From JAHEEL01 sp963715255 (GTDB lineage Bacteria > Actinomycetota > Acidimicrobiia > Spongiisociales > UBA5794): a stretch of 64,000 bases of DNA. The position numbers and the translations under genes are program-made. The stretch spans positions 1 to 64,000 of the forward strand of contig CAVQRN010000013.1 of assembly GCA_963715255.1 (NCBI GenBank), given 5' to 3'. Numbering within the stretch: position 1 is the stretch's first letter; each line of letters opens with the position of its first letter. The notes beneath the pieces were generated by a model, which was not told the origin of the DNA, searched no databases, and was given only the letters and a program-made list of their open reading frames with translations. Below, piece after piece: positions 1-9,385 of the stretch.

Positions 1-981
1 CCCGGCATGGCTGACGAGGTGGCCGCTCTTGATGAGGTGCTAGACCTTATCTCCCAGGATGACAGCCACCAGCCGCGCATTCCCTTCGGAAGCGACGAAA
101 AGGGCCGTGAGAGGTCCATCTACCGACTTCGACAGGTGGGTCTCACATTCCGAGGGCTTCTCCGAAGGAATCGGGAGCCGACCTCGAGATTCGCTGGGTG
201 CAAGCTGGAGGATGAGCTCAACGCCGACGTTCCTCCACTCGCGATGCGGGCACAGCCAGGCCAAGCAGACCGATGGCGGCAACGAGTAGCAGATCTTCCA
301 TCGACCTACGACAGCCTCTCGCGCTCCACACGGTCTCTGCATCCTCCTGGTAGAGCTTCTCTATGACACGATCGAGCGATCCGAAGGCGGGCGTTGCGAG
401 AGCTCATGGCCATGATGCGCGAATCCCGAGACGATTCGGAGATTCGTACACGCATCGAGGACTACTTCCGGGAAGGCGATATCGCACCCGTCATCGAGCG
501 GCTTCTCGAATCCGCACAGGTCGACATCGCCGCCTGGCTCGGCACCCTTGACGCTTTGAACATTGACGACGCCGGCGAGCTCCGCGGCACAACTGCCGCG
601 GTTCCTCGAATCACTTCCCGACCACCCCGGTCTACTCGCTGGACGAGCCTATGCGGAATTGCTCTCGCAGAGGGCGCCGAGTTCGAAGAGAGCCTCGGCC
701 GAGCGTTCCAGGTCGCAGAGGCCGAGTACTCCGTGGGCGGCCGAACGGAGACTGGCGCACTGGCCGGGTGGTTCGTTGAGCACTGCATCCGCCACAATCC
801 GGCTTGGGCGCCAACGGTATGGAGGCTCGACGAGCACTACCTCAGTTCCATGGCCCTCACCAGCCACGAATCGGAAGTCCTCGCGGCGCCGGGACGACCG
901 GGGGAGAGCATCATGGTGCTCGATCGACAACTCACTCGAATAGACAATCTCGTCAGCGAGATCGCAGAACTCTGGAGGTAG
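1..981 (+). pseudogene. C-terminal part of a probable large helicase-like protein, frameshifted
   Basis: The reading frame is open at the window's left edge, so the 5' end is missing. Segments that read like one protein lie in alternating frames: 'EKGRERSIYRLRQVGL' (about 106-150), 'VELLYDTIER' (about 349-378), then from about 380 'AIRRRALRELMAMMRESRDD' on to a C-terminal helical domain ending 'NLVSEIAELWR' at 981. Near 590 the sensible frame moves to 'RFLESLPDHPGLLAGRAYAELL' and then back. At least three shifts are needed. The winged-helix-like 'IYRLRQVGL' stretch and the helical tail recall C-termini of RecQ/DEAD-box-type helicases, but no helicase motif is inside the window, so the family is a guess. 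It sits 9 bp before the next coiled-coil gene, with which it may form an operon. Confidence 0.4.
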
Positions 982-990
982 ATCAACAAC

Positions 991-1393
991 ATGACTGACG
1001 CGCAACTCGACCTCGACATCGTCAAGCAGCAGTTTCAGGATGCAGAGCGAAAGCTCACGGCCCTCGCATCCGAGATCGAATCTGTCACAGCAACCCGCCA
1101 ATCACTCGACAGCACAGCGCAGGCTCTGACGGCGGCCTCGAGTGAGTTCAGTGAATCCGCCAAGAGCCTTCAGGACCTCACTGACACGGTCAAAAGCGCC
1201 GCCCAGGCCATCGAGGACAGCGGATCCCGCCGAGCTTCGAAACCGAATCGACACCGTGGAACAAGCCGTCAGGCCACGGAATGCCAATCAGCTCGCCCTC
1301 GTCGCGAAGAGCCAGAAGACGATTCAGTGGCTTCTGGTCGTTGTACTCGCTGTTGCCATCCTTACTGCAGTGCTCGTCGTGGTGAATCCGTAG
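991..1393 (+). pseudogene. Coiled-coil protein with C-terminal membrane anchor, one frameshift
   Basis: The first 75 codons from ATG 991 give a heptad-rich coiled coil (KQQFQDAERKLTALASEIE ... QDLTDTVKSAAQAIEDS). Around 1215-1225 the frame shifts by one base, and the continuation 'DPAELRNRIDTVEQAV' runs into a single hydrophobic helix 'WLLVVVLAVAILTAVLVVV' at the extreme C-terminus, ending at 1393. The product would be a tail-anchored cytoplasmic coiled coil of about 133 residues. No family is recognised. It follows the helicase-like gene by only 9 bp and is probably co-transcribed with it. Whether the shift is real or a read error cannot be told here. Confidence 0.5.
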
Positions 1394-1563
1394 CCGGGAG
1401 GCAGCCTTCTGCCGGATTGGGAGCAGTCAAAGACAGGCACGAACCTCGTTGGTGGTTTCATGGGACCCGCTGAAGTGGTCGCACCAGTTGCTCACGACCC
1501 GAACGGCACGCTGGCGTCTTCGTTGCTGCCGCGAATCCGAGCCAGTGCCAGCACCGGGGCCGC

Positions 1564-2053
1564 TCACGCAGGCGACATCAAGGCGTCGACTTCCAAGTCG
1601 ATCCACCGGAGAACACCCCACGGCCCAGTATCTACGAACGCAACTCCGACGACATCGGGGAAGCTCGCCGTTGAAGTCTTCGATCCAGACAACGGGCCTC
1701 CCTGAGCCTGGGCTGCCTCGATGATGGACGCTGCTGCCCCAGCCTTCCACGCCGTCCCTGCCGACCGCGTCCCATCGTCGACGAACGGCAGCGATTCGAT
1801 ACCGAGGTGCGCAGCGATCTCGTCGTTGGCGAAGCCTCTCCAGGTTGTACACCACCACACCTCGCATTCCTGAACCAGCGTCTGGACGAGTTCCGGCATG
1901 TGCTGCGGGATGGCGACATGATGACCGTGGGACACGACCATGTCGATCTGGAGTTTCGGCTCTGGCCGTTCGATCGGCGGCGAGGCGGATAGCGACGAGC
2001 ATCTCTGTGTCGTTGATGACGCCGTCGACGTCGAGCAGCACAAGGGGCCTCAC
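1564..2053 (-). pseudogene. HAD-like hydrolase, frameshifted
   Basis: Starting at GTG 2053, the N-terminus 'LVLLDVDGVIND' is the DxDG motif I of haloacid dehalogenase-type phosphatases. The protein then continues in other frames: 'HMPELVQTLVQECEVWWCTT' with 'WRGFANDEIAAHLGIESLPF' after it, 'VVWIEDFNGELP' (motif IV-like acidic residues), and 'VVGVAFVDTGPWGVLRWIDL' near the end at 1564. Three shifts, near 1965, 1700 and 1670, are required. The full protein would be about 160 residues, short for HAD but typical of the actinobacterial HAD-domain protein with WCTTW. The start overlaps the stop of the upstream PP2C gene (GTGA), so the two are translationally coupled. Confidence 0.6.
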
Positions 2054-2784
2054 GCTTGCGACGCTTCCACTTCGACGACTACAACGGATATGTTGTCCCT
2101 GCCGCCAGCATCATTCGCCGCGTCGACCAGTTTGCGCGACGCGGCTTGTGGCGTGCCGGAGAAGAGCAGTTCGGCGATCCTGGCGTCGTCGATCATGTTC
2201 GATCAGGCCATCGCTGCACGGCAGGAGCCGGTCTCCCGGCTCGACATGCAGTTCCCAGGTTTCGAGTCGATACGGTTCCCAGCCGATCCAGTTGCTCAGG
2301 ACGTGCCATCCCGGATCGCGTTCGGCGTCATGGAGGCTGAGTTCTGCGGCCCGCACCTTGTCCATGGCGACAGTGTGATCGTTCGTCACCTGCATGAAGC
2401 CGGCCCCGTCCCCGATGTCGGCACGACTGTCCCCGACGTGTCCGATCAGCACCGTCGCGTCCGATCTGAGCACTGCAAAGGTCAGGGTTGTCGCCATCTG
2501 CATCATCGCAGGGTCGCTCTCAGCGGCCTCAGGATGTGTCTCCTGATCCCCGTGTGGGCTGCTTCAGCGAGGGCAGTTGGCGACTGATGCGGCCCGGCGT
2601 CCAAGATTGCCTCAACGGCGAGGCTGCTGGCGATGTCCCCGCCTGGGTAGCCGCCCAAACCATCTGCCACAGCAACCACCGTCGGCCCCCCATCGATCTC
2701 GGCATCGCCAACAGCGATCGAATCTTCGTTGCGACGTTTGCTGCGTCCTATGTCGGTGGCGGCGGCGCAGAGGTACATGACCAT
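2050..2784 (-). pseudogene. PP2C-type Ser/Thr protein phosphatase, frameshifted
   Basis: The PP2C metal-binding motifs are all visible but lie in three frames: 'GRSKRRNEDSIAV' (first Asp motif) and 'VAVADGLGGYPGGDIAS' from the start at 2784; after about 2505 'ATVLIGHVGDSRADI' and 'LLPCSDGLIEHDR'; after about 2200 'GGRDNISVVVVEVEAS' to the stop at 2050. Reassembled length is about 245 residues, normal for a stand-alone bacterial PP2C (PphA/PstP catalytic domain). No membrane segment is seen, so it would be cytosolic and Mn/Mg-dependent. No kinase partner is present in the window. Two single-base shifts break it. It is the first gene of an operon with the HAD-like gene. Confidence 0.75.
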
Positions 2785-2940
2785 AGGAAGTCCATCGGCC
2801 CCGACTTCGGCAGCAGTTGAGCGATACGTCGACGACCCACCGTACCCGAAGCCGAATCAAGGGCTGTCCGATCGTGCAATGGTCGAAGCGAGAGGGCCGT
2901 CGCCGAGTGATTGCTGCCGCGAGCAGGCTTCCACGAAGAC

Positions 2941-3309
2941 ATGGACCGGCTTGATCAGGGTTACAGTCTGGGTGTGTCTGATTCTGAGAACGACACCGAA
3001 GACCGAACTGAGCCTCCTGTCTATCAGCACACCTGGCCGTTCCCTGGACTCGACGGGGAAGTGGTCTACCCCCAACGTCCGACTCCGTCACAGGTCAGCA
3101 AAGCTCTACGGACGGAGTTCGCGGAAACCCTGCCGCTTGACATGCCAGCGGAGGAGATGCACGAAGCGTGGCATGAGTACTTGGTGGAGCGACCCGAAGT
3201 GTGGCGCCATTGTCATGGTGCGCTCGCGAATCGTGTCGAGGAAGTTCGGTTCTTCGATCAGTTCCACGCCGAGAGATCTCGACTCACGGGCGAACCTGGA
3301 CAAGCCTGA
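2941..3309 (+). CDS. Hypothetical small acidic protein
   Basis: An open frame of about 122 residues from ATG 2941 (an upstream in-frame ATG at 2911 is possible). It begins MDRLDQGYSLGVSDSENDTE and is rich in Glu, His and Trp ('MPAEEMHEAWHEYLVERPEV'). No signal peptide, membrane helix or known motif was seen. It diverges from the PP2C operon. It is one of the few frames in the first 7 kb that is not obviously interrupted, but since its neighbours are broken it may itself be a fragment. Confidence 0.35.
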   Translation: MDRLDQGYSLGVSDSENDTEDRTEPPVYQHTWPFPGLDGEVVYPQRPTPSQVSKALRTEFAETLPLDMPAEEMHEAWHEYLVERPEVWRHCHGALANRVEEVRFFDQFHAERSRLTGEPGQA

Positions 3310-3346
3310 ACTTCGTTGCTCAGTAGCAATCTCGTAGGCTCGCTCC

Positions 3347-4115
3347 GTGGACGACCCCCCGATCCTCGACGCCCCGTGGCCCCCAGATCTCGACCCTGAC
3401 GCCGTCCCGTTCCGCCAACGCTCCGTCACGATCTTCCGACGTATGGGGTTCTTCGACGACTGGTCGCTGTTCAGCACCCTGACCGAAGCCGAGGTGTTGT
3501 CGTGGACCAACGCCGGGCTCAAGACCGTCGCTGACATCAGAACACCGGCAACGAAGCGATCCGTCGTTATCATGCGCAGGCGGCTGTCCTCGGACAGACT
3601 CCGAGCCGACCTAGCCGAGCTGGCAGGGGAACCGTGGGCGCGACACGTCTGGACGTCGCGACCGCCGGTTCGCAGGGTTCCTCCCGAAGGTTGACGCCAC
3701 CGTCCACGACATCGCCACCATCGGCAGCCTCGATGTTCAAAGGTTGCTGTGGGCCAACCTGGAGGCGCTCAGGGACGCCGTGGAAGCCCAGGCGGCCCTC
3801 ACCCTCCCCGATGCCGTCGCGCAGTACGTCGAGGCGATCACGGGATGGGACGGACAGAAGCTGGACGTGATGCTCGCTGTCTCGGGTCTCAACGGGCGTG
3901 AGCCGATCATGCGGGCCGAGGCGGCGCGGAGGCTCGGAGTGTCGCATCAGGCGGTGACCCAGTTCGTCCAAAGGTTGTGGCGGGTACGGGACCGGGCACG
4001 GCCACCGGCAGGGATATGGATGCCGCAGATCGCGGAGGCCGAACGGTCAGGGCGACCAGACGGGTTCACTGAGGCGAGCATCGCCGCAGCACGTCGGTTG
4101 TGTTCGCCGCTCTAG
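3347..4115 (+). pseudogene. Helix-turn-helix protein, one frameshift
   Basis: Starts at GTG 3347 (MDDPPILDAPWPPDLDPDA). The first part has 'FDDWSLFSTLTEAEVLSWTN' and 'AGLKTVADIRTPATKRSVVI', resembling the helical linker before an HTH. A shift near 3660 moves the frame to 'RFAGFLPKVDATVHDIATIG', and it then runs to 'RAEAARRLGVSHQAVTQFVQ' with the tail 'PPAGIWMPQIAEAERSG'. The AARRLGVSHQAVTQFVQ stretch is a classic HTH. The reassembled protein is about 255 residues with an HTH near the C-terminus. A degenerate copy of its last 50 codons lies about 570 bp downstream. Its exact family is not recognised. Confidence 0.5.
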
Positions 4116-4134
4116 CAGCGACGTTCCACCTTTG

Positions 4135-4621
4135 TCAGTTGGACCGATCCGAAGCGTCGAAGCTGATCGTGCCTTTGACGGTTACGCCGACTATGGCTTC
4201 CAGTATCCGGCGGGTTGCGGATCAGTGTCTCATCCGCTTGACCACTGGCATTCTCGAACCTCCCGGTGCCACCGTCAAAGACCCAACCGGTGCTGCTCAT
4301 CACCCCGGTGGACATATTGAGCTCGCCGTTCGGCGTCGAAGTACAACTCGTCGCCATTGGCGGCTACGAGCCTCCCTGTCACGGAGAACCACGATGACCG
4401 GATATCCGCTGTCGTCGACACACAGTGTCTCGTACAGATGGAATCGTCCCAGATGGGTGCCGGTGCCGACGTGGTCCGTGTCGGTGCAACCGTTGTTCTT
4501 CCTGCTCGTTGACAACCACGGTCTTGGCTTTGAACGGCAGATCCTTGCCCGCGAGGGCAGGCACGGCCGTCGTGCCGATCAACAGGACGCTGATGGTACG
4601 AGGGAGCCAGATCCTACGCAT
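4135..4621 (-). pseudogene. Secreted beta-barrel-like protein, frameshifted
   Basis: Starts at ATG 4621 with a signal peptide (MRRIWLPRTISVLLIGTTAV, cleavage near PALA-GK). After that, fragments in different frames read 'DLPFKAKTVVVNEQ', 'GTGTHLGRFHLYETLCVDDS', 'GVMSSTGWVFDGGTGRFENA' and the end 'VTVKGTISFDASDRSN'. The combination of GTGTHLGRF, a later GGTGRFENASG and a C-terminal KGTISFDASDRSN fits a family of small secreted, probably lipocalin-like bacterial proteins that are usually annotated as hypothetical. At least three indels interrupt it. It converges with the HTH gene, 20 bp away. Function unknown. Confidence 0.5.
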
Positions 4622-4687
4622 GGAAGCCTCCTTTGTCCCCTGACAGCAACACTACCCGAGCCTGGCCGACCAACCTGGGAAATCTGA

Positions 4688-4840
4688 CGGCCGCCAGCGG
4701 GGATATGGCTGCCGCAGGTGGGGGAGTCTGAGAGGGATGGGTGGCCTGACGGGTACACCGAGGCAGGGGTGGAAGCGACGGGGGTTCTTCTCGCCGGTCA
4801 ACGGAATCTGATGCCGACGAACGGGTCGTGGCCAACCTGA
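4688..4840 (+). pseudogene. Remnant of a second copy of the HTH protein's C-terminus
   Basis: The frame from 4688 to the TGA at 4838-4840 encodes RPPAGIWLPQVGESERDGWP followed by DGYTEAGVEATGVLL. It lines up residue by residue with the C-terminal tail of the gene at 3347-4115 (RPPAGIWMPQIAEAERSGRP, then DGFTEASIAAA). The HTH and everything upstream are absent: the preceding bases belong to the secreted-protein gene's upstream region. This is a 3' paralogue fragment left by a duplication or by replacement of the intervening DNA. Confidence 0.6.
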
Positions 4841-4907
4841 CCGCCCCCATCCTCACACGTATGAGGTGGCTATTGACGCCTGCGTTCGATGAGCATATGT
4901 TGGCGGT

Positions 4908-5229
4908 ATGAGACCCATGGGCGGTGTGGGAGTGGTCTTGGCTGTGCTTGTGGTTGTCAGCGCCGGCTGTCGTGGTTGCCGCTCCTGGCACCCCTGGTGA
5001 GCCGTCGCCGGGCGTAGGACATCCCCGATTCCTCGAAGACTCTTCAACGTATCCGCCCGGTATCGACCGGCTCGCTGAGGAGCGGCTCGTGTTGCCGCCT
5101 GGTCTGGAGAAGAAAGAAGCGGATGAAGGTTGGATTCCACCCGGCTTGGTCGACAACGGTCACGGTCAGCACCACCCGGCATGGCTGCAAAGGCGACGAG
5201 CGGGTTCCGTCAGGGCAGGCCGAGATTGA
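4908..5229 (+). pseudogene. Small secreted protein with PPGL motifs, frameshifted
   Basis: ATG 4908 opens a typical signal peptide (MRPMGGVGVVLAVLVVVSAG) but stops after 30 codons. Shifting one base near 4970 continues as 'AAPGTPGEPSPGVGHPRFLE', then 'YPPGIDRLAEERLVLPPGLE' and 'DEGWIPPGLVDNGHG', a Pro/Gly/Glu-rich mature region with repeated PPG(L/I) motifs. The reading probably ends or shifts again after 5200. No enzymatic motif was seen and no family is recognised. Confidence 0.35.
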
Positions 5230-5882
5230 TGATGACGGGGTGCAGCCGCTGATGCCGGTGCATTCCCGTGGCCGAACGGTTTCACCTGACCCTGGGCGAC
5301 GTGGGGAGCCGCCACCGGACTGGGTGGGTCTCGGCTGAGGATGTTCCGGTTCTCGGGGCGACCGGGAGATCACATGCGTCGCTCTCTACAGAGCCTCCAC
5401 ACAGGTTTGTGGGAGGGCACCGGTTCGTTTCGTGGGTCGATCCCGACGAAGGGGGAGCGGCGCATCGGGCCGCTCCCCATCACCGCGTGCTGTCGTCTAC
5501 GGAATCACGAGGTCAGGTCGTAGTCGGTTTGCGGAACACCCCCGGTTGGTTCACCCAGAAGCTCCGGGTATGCGGTCCAGGCGCAGGGGTTCACGTCATG
5601 CGTCGAACGTGCCATCCCCGGACCGTCCGTACCAACGTTCCCAACAGTGCTCCCAGGACGGGGGGCTCCGCCGTCACCGTCGGTACATGGTGTCGGTCTC
5701 TCTCCAGCGAGGTTCGTGAATGTGAAGTCGAACACCATGTCGTCGGAGCCAGGCGTCCCTGGTCCTGAACCGGTTCCCTCGTAGCCCATGTGATCGCGTT
5801 CTTCACGGGTCGTTGACGTCGGGCCGGCCGTTCTCCCAGCCCTCTCTGGGGACAGGTCTACAGTTGTCTCGACTGGGGACAT
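5230..5882. other. Stretch without a supportable intact gene
   Basis: No frame here carries a convincing complete gene. On the minus strand, 5505-5800 contains short protein-like pieces ('MVFDFTFTNLAGE', 'CAWTAYPELLGEPTGGVPQT') that look like the C-terminal end of a frameshifted secreted protein, lying downstream of the protease gene. On the plus strand only low-quality frames are present. I would treat the segment as decayed or poorly sequenced DNA. Confidence 0.4.
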
Positions 5883-6723
5883 CAGCTCTCATCCGCCCTG
5901 TCGATCCATTCAGAACCTCGGGACGTCAACACGGGCCGAGTAGCCCACCCCGACACAGTTGTAGTTGGTCACATACGAGTTCACCACCAACACCGTGTCC
6001 GTCCGGCCCAGGAGATCGGGACCTCCCGAGTCACCAAGCAGGTGCCGCCCGCTCCCACCACCAGGGTTCAATGCCAGTCTCATGTACTCGGCGCTGTGTA
6101 CGGGTTTGCCCGGAGACCGTCTCACCCGGGGCGTCATGCCGGCTCTCGCCCCGGTCAAGCGGATCGCTAGGGATTCCCCGGGACTCATTAGCTGGTTCTG
6201 GACACCGTGACCCACGAAGTCGATATCGGTCTTGTTCGCCAGCGTGTCGACCTGTCCCAGGTGCGGGCGGCTCGGCGTAGTCGCCACATCCACCGGCCTC
6301 CTGAGAGGCGACGATCTCCCACATCCCGGTACGAGAACACTGGCAGCCCGTTGCCGCCCCCGTACGGGTTTCCGGGCTGTCATCGTCGGGGCTGGTGTAT
6401 GGCGTACCCTCGATTGGCCGTGCGGTCCACCGTACGGATGAAGCGGGACTGGCCGGCGTCGTAGGCACGACCTCGTCGAACCAGACCCGAGCCGCGTCCG
6501 CCCCATCGGTGCAGTGTCCAGCCGTCAGCACCACAGTCGGTTCCATCGACGCCCCACTACAACGCCATGCCGGGCCGGACCGCTTGGCGTCACATCGGAT
6601 ACGGCCATCCCGACGTCAGATGGGTGTCACCGTCGGCGGTACCATTCGTAATACCTCCGCCGGAGAGATAAATGTCACGACCAGTGCCACAGCCACTCGC
6701 ACGATCAGCAACGTCTTCCTCAT
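5883..6723 (-). pseudogene. Trypsin-like (S1) secreted serine protease, frameshifted
   Basis: From ATG 6723 there is a signal peptide (MRKTLLIVRVAVALVVTFIS). In successive frames follow 'NGTADGDTHPDVGMAVSDV' (the mature N-terminus region), 'CSGASMEPTVVLTAGHCTDG' (catalytic His in TAGHC), 'ARVWFDEVVP', 'HGVQNQ', then 'RHLLGDSGGPDLLG' (catalytic Ser in GDSGGP), 'VLVVNSYVTNYNCVGVGYSA' and 'EWIDRADES' at the stop, 5883. The order and spacing match chymotrypsin-fold proteases of about 270 residues. At least four frameshifts are needed. The product would be exported and proteolytic if the indels are artefacts. Confidence 0.7.
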
Positions 6724-7218
6724 CGCAGTCCTCCTCAGATTCGAGAATCGGGCGTCCACGAGCCAGCACACTCGCCTTCGGTGGTGTGTCCTCACCTCCC
6801 ATGCCACCGGGAGTCACAGACGCCGCAAGTCTCGATCGTTGTACCCTGTTGACGGACCGAGGTGAGAAAGCCCCGACACCGCCCAAAGAGCGGCTGGGTG
6901 TCATGACATGGGTGGTGTGGCATGCACCAGTAGGGCGGTGAGCATCAGGCAGACGTTGACGATCAGTGCCCAGAAATCCTCAGGATCGAAGCCGCCCTGG
7001 GGCCGCTGCCTGGTCGGGGGACTGGGCATTCCTGAGCATCGTCGCTGGGCCACACCACAAACCGGTCGGTACCGCCGGATCACGCCGTGGTCGAAGTCGG
7101 GCGGTGTGCCGCTGAGCGACCTGAACCTCCCGATCGTGCCTACTCGGCCACCCATCTCACCGGGAGTTCCACCGAAATGGGGAACGGAATCCGCATCGCC
7201 GACCAGGGGAGGTTTGAT
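6724..7218. other. Non-coding or decayed stretch upstream of truncated cpaF
   Basis: No gene is supported. A short minus-strand frame ending at 6901 contains a possible single membrane helix (EDFWALIVNVCLMLTALLVH, preceded by MPSPPTRQ near 7028), too short to trust. No CpaF sequence (Walker A or N-terminal domain) can be recognised in any frame here, although cpaF coding begins abruptly at about 7219. Confidence 0.5.
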
Positions 7219-7582
7219 AAGGGGTCCCGAAGCGCTCGACATGCTGATGGCGCTCAACGCGGGCTGCTCCGGGATCGCGACGCTCCACGCCAATTCGGCT
7301 CGGGACGCGCTCGAGAAGCTCGTGTCGTACAGCGTCCTCGCAGGCCAGAACGTGGCGATACCGTTCGTACGGCGCACCGTCGCCTCGGTCATCGACCTCG
7401 TGGTCTTCATCCGGCGCACCGGCAGGATCCGAACAGTCGACGAGATTGCCTTCGTCCCGGGGCAGCTCTCCGGAGACGTGTTCACCCTGCAACCGATCTT
7501 CGAAGCAGGCCCTTCGGGTCTGCACTGGACCGGGAGCACACCCGATGATCGGCGTCTCGATCCGACCGGCTGGCGACCATGA
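7219..7582 (+). pseudogene. cpaF: CpaF/TadA-type pilus ATPase, C-terminal fragment only
   Basis: From 'RGPEALDMLMALNAGCSGIA' onwards this is the C-terminal third of a CpaF (TadA) secretion ATPase: TLHANSARDALEKL is the conserved His-box/ASNH-like region, followed by 'IPFVRRTVASVIDLVVFIRR'. Everything N-terminal, including Walker A, the Asp box and Walker B, is missing. The sequence just before 7219 is unrelated in all frames. The stop overlaps the tadB start (ATGA at 7579-7582), so the 3' end is in its native operon. The fragment would not be a functional ATPase. Confidence 0.8.
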
Positions 7583-8386
7583 GGGGTACAGCCGCCGTTC
7601 TGGCCGGAGCTGCGGCATGGATTGTTGTTTCCGGATGGACGCCGTCTCTTCGATTGTCGAGACCGGACCTTCCCTCTGCGTGGGTGTTGCCGGCAGCAGC
7701 GGCGGCCGGCTCCGTCGCGGGACTCCTGGCTCTTGGTCTCCTTGCGGTCCCTGCCGCATCCATCGCGATCGCAGCGCTCGCCGCTTCAGCTCCGGTCGTG
7801 GTCGATGCCGGCCGGAGGCGCCGACAACGAGAGTCTCTGGCCGAAGCCTGGCCTGACTTTCTCGCCCTGCTGAAAGGGAGAGTCGCCGCCGGAGCAACAC
7901 TCCCCGATGCTTTCATCGCAGCCGCCCGGCGCGCCCCCGAACCGCTGGCTTCGGCATCACGGCATGTCGAGGAATCGGTGTCTTTCGGGGACGGGTTCAC
8001 CCCCCGCGCTCGAGCGGCTTCGACACCAACTCGATGATGCGACGAGCGATCGGGTTCTCGCAACGCTGTCGTTCGCCCATCGGTCCGGGGGACATCGTGT
8101 CGGTGCCGTCATATCGTCGCTCGGAGTGTCGGTCTCCGACGAACTGCGGCTGCGACGAGCGCATGCAGCCGCTCTCACCGAGCAACGGATGACCGCAACG
8201 GTGGCACTCGCCGCGCCCTGGGCACTCCTGTCGCTCACCATCGCGACCAATCCGCAGGCCGCAGATGCGTACCGCACGGCGACCGGATCGATGGTGATCG
8301 CTATCGGTTTCGCATCAACCGGCCTCGGATTCATCGCAGCCAGACGCTCAGCACGTCTCTCGAGCGCCCCCCGGATACTGCGATGA
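7579..8386 (+). pseudogene. tadB: TadB-like inner-membrane platform protein, one homopolymer frameshift
   Basis: Type II secretion F-domain membrane protein of the Tad pilus. ATG 7579 overlaps the cpaF stop. The N-terminal two hydrophobic segments lead into 'ESLAEAWPDFLALLKGRVAA' with 'GATLPDAFIAAARRAPEP' after it, the T2SF core. Translation breaks at a run of six C (8000-8005); resuming one frame over gives 'PALERLRHQLDD' and then two C-terminal helices up to 8386. The total would be about 268 residues, normal for TadB. Loss of frame at a C6 run in an otherwise clean operon points to a sequencing error. It overlaps tadC by 4 bp. Confidence 0.8.
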
Positions 8387-9204
8387 ACGTCGCCGCCGCA
8401 CTCGTACTCGCAGCGGGGGTTCTCCTGATCACGATCTCAGGCCGGGCCACGAACCTGAGCGAACGGGTCGGGAGGTATCTTCGGCCAACGCCTCGGTCCA
8501 CCGAGTCGGACCTGGACCCCATCGACGAATCGCCGGCGGCAGCCGCCGGACTCGACTGGTCGAGGAGCGAAATCCTCCTCCGCCGCTCCGCGGCCGCAGC
8601 CGCCGGCGGCATCGTTGGAGTCCTTGTCTCGCAGGGTGACCTGTTCGTCGAAGGACCCGGCCGCGCGATGCTCCCGCTCGCTGCACTTGGAGCAGCGACC
8701 GGATGGCTCGTATTCGGTATGTGGGTCTCGACCCGGAGGGATCGCAGGGCTCGCCGTCTCCGCTTCGAACTCCCGATCGTGACCGACGCACTCTCGCTCC
8801 ACATCATCGCAGGAGAATCGGTGGCGACGGCAGTCCAGCGATACGTCGACGAGTCGACGGGGGTGGCCGCCGAGGAACTCCAGATAGCGATTGACGAGGT
8901 CGAGGGAGGTCGCGGGGTCAGCGAATCGCTGCAACGGAATACTCGGCGCACTGCCGACGCCGAGGCGGCTCGCCTCTACACCCTCCTCGCTCACGCCCAC
9001 GATACCGGAGGACGTCTTGCCGATGCCCTCGGTGATCTCGGTACCGACTATCGGGCCTCCCTGGCTCGCGACCTGACCGCCGAAGGTGGCCGGCGAGCCC
9101 TCACGACCTACGGTCCGGTCCTCGCGCTGATGGTGCCGGTGACGCTGCTCTTCTTGCTCTACCCAACCCTCGTCGGCCTCAGAAGCCTGGCGGGGGATCC
9201 ATAG
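8383..9204 (+). CDS. tadC: TadC-like inner-membrane platform protein
   Basis: 273-residue T2SF-domain protein and second membrane platform component of the Tad pilus. An N-terminal helix is followed by a cytoplasmic stretch, two helices (about residues 68-108), the F-domain core 'RFELPIVTDALSLHIIAGES' and 'ARLYTLLAHAHDTGGRLADA', and a C-terminal helix pair 'TYGPVLALMVPVTLLFLLYP'. The start overlaps the tadB stop (ATGA). TadB and TadC form the base on which the CpaF ATPase acts during pilin assembly. Confidence 0.85.
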   Translation: MNVAAALVLAAGVLLITISGRATNLSERVGRYLRPTPRSTESDLDPIDESPAAAAGLDWSRSEILLRRSAAAAAGGIVGVLVSQGDLFVEGPGRAMLPLAALGAATGWLVFGMWVSTRRDRRARRLRFELPIVTDALSLHIIAGESVATAVQRYVDESTGVAAEELQIAIDEVEGGRGVSESLQRNTRRTADAEAARLYTLLAHAHDTGGRLADALGDLGTDYRASLARDLTAEGGRRALTTYGPVLALMVPVTLLFLLYPTLVGLRSLAGDP

Positions 9205-9218
9205 GAAAGGGGGTGAAC

Positions 9219-9374
9219 ATGTGGAACGAAGAACGAGGTGCAACCACCGTCGAATGGTTGGGCCTGGCAACGATCGCGGTGCTGGTAATCGCGATGTTGC
9301 TGCCAATGGTTCGCAGCGCCACTGCCGACGTCTGGTCGAGCATCGTGGCACAGATGACGGGATTCTTCTCGTAG
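9219..9374 (+). CDS. Flp-type pilin-like small membrane protein
   Basis: 51 codons from ATG 9219, preceded by a strong GGAAAGGGGG Shine-Dalgarno. The sequence MWNEERGATTVEWLGLATIA has the Flp/class III signal layout: a short charged leader, RGATTVEW (Glu at +5 after the likely processing point), then a 20-residue hydrophobic helix. It lies between tadC and tadE, where actinobacterial Tad operons carry the pilin. It is therefore the likely major pilin subunit, processed by a prepilin peptidase not encoded in this window. Confidence 0.7.
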   Translation: MWNEERGATTVEWLGLATIAVLVIAMLLPMVRSATADVWSSIVAQMTGFFS

Positions 9375-9385
9375 ACCGAGGATCG

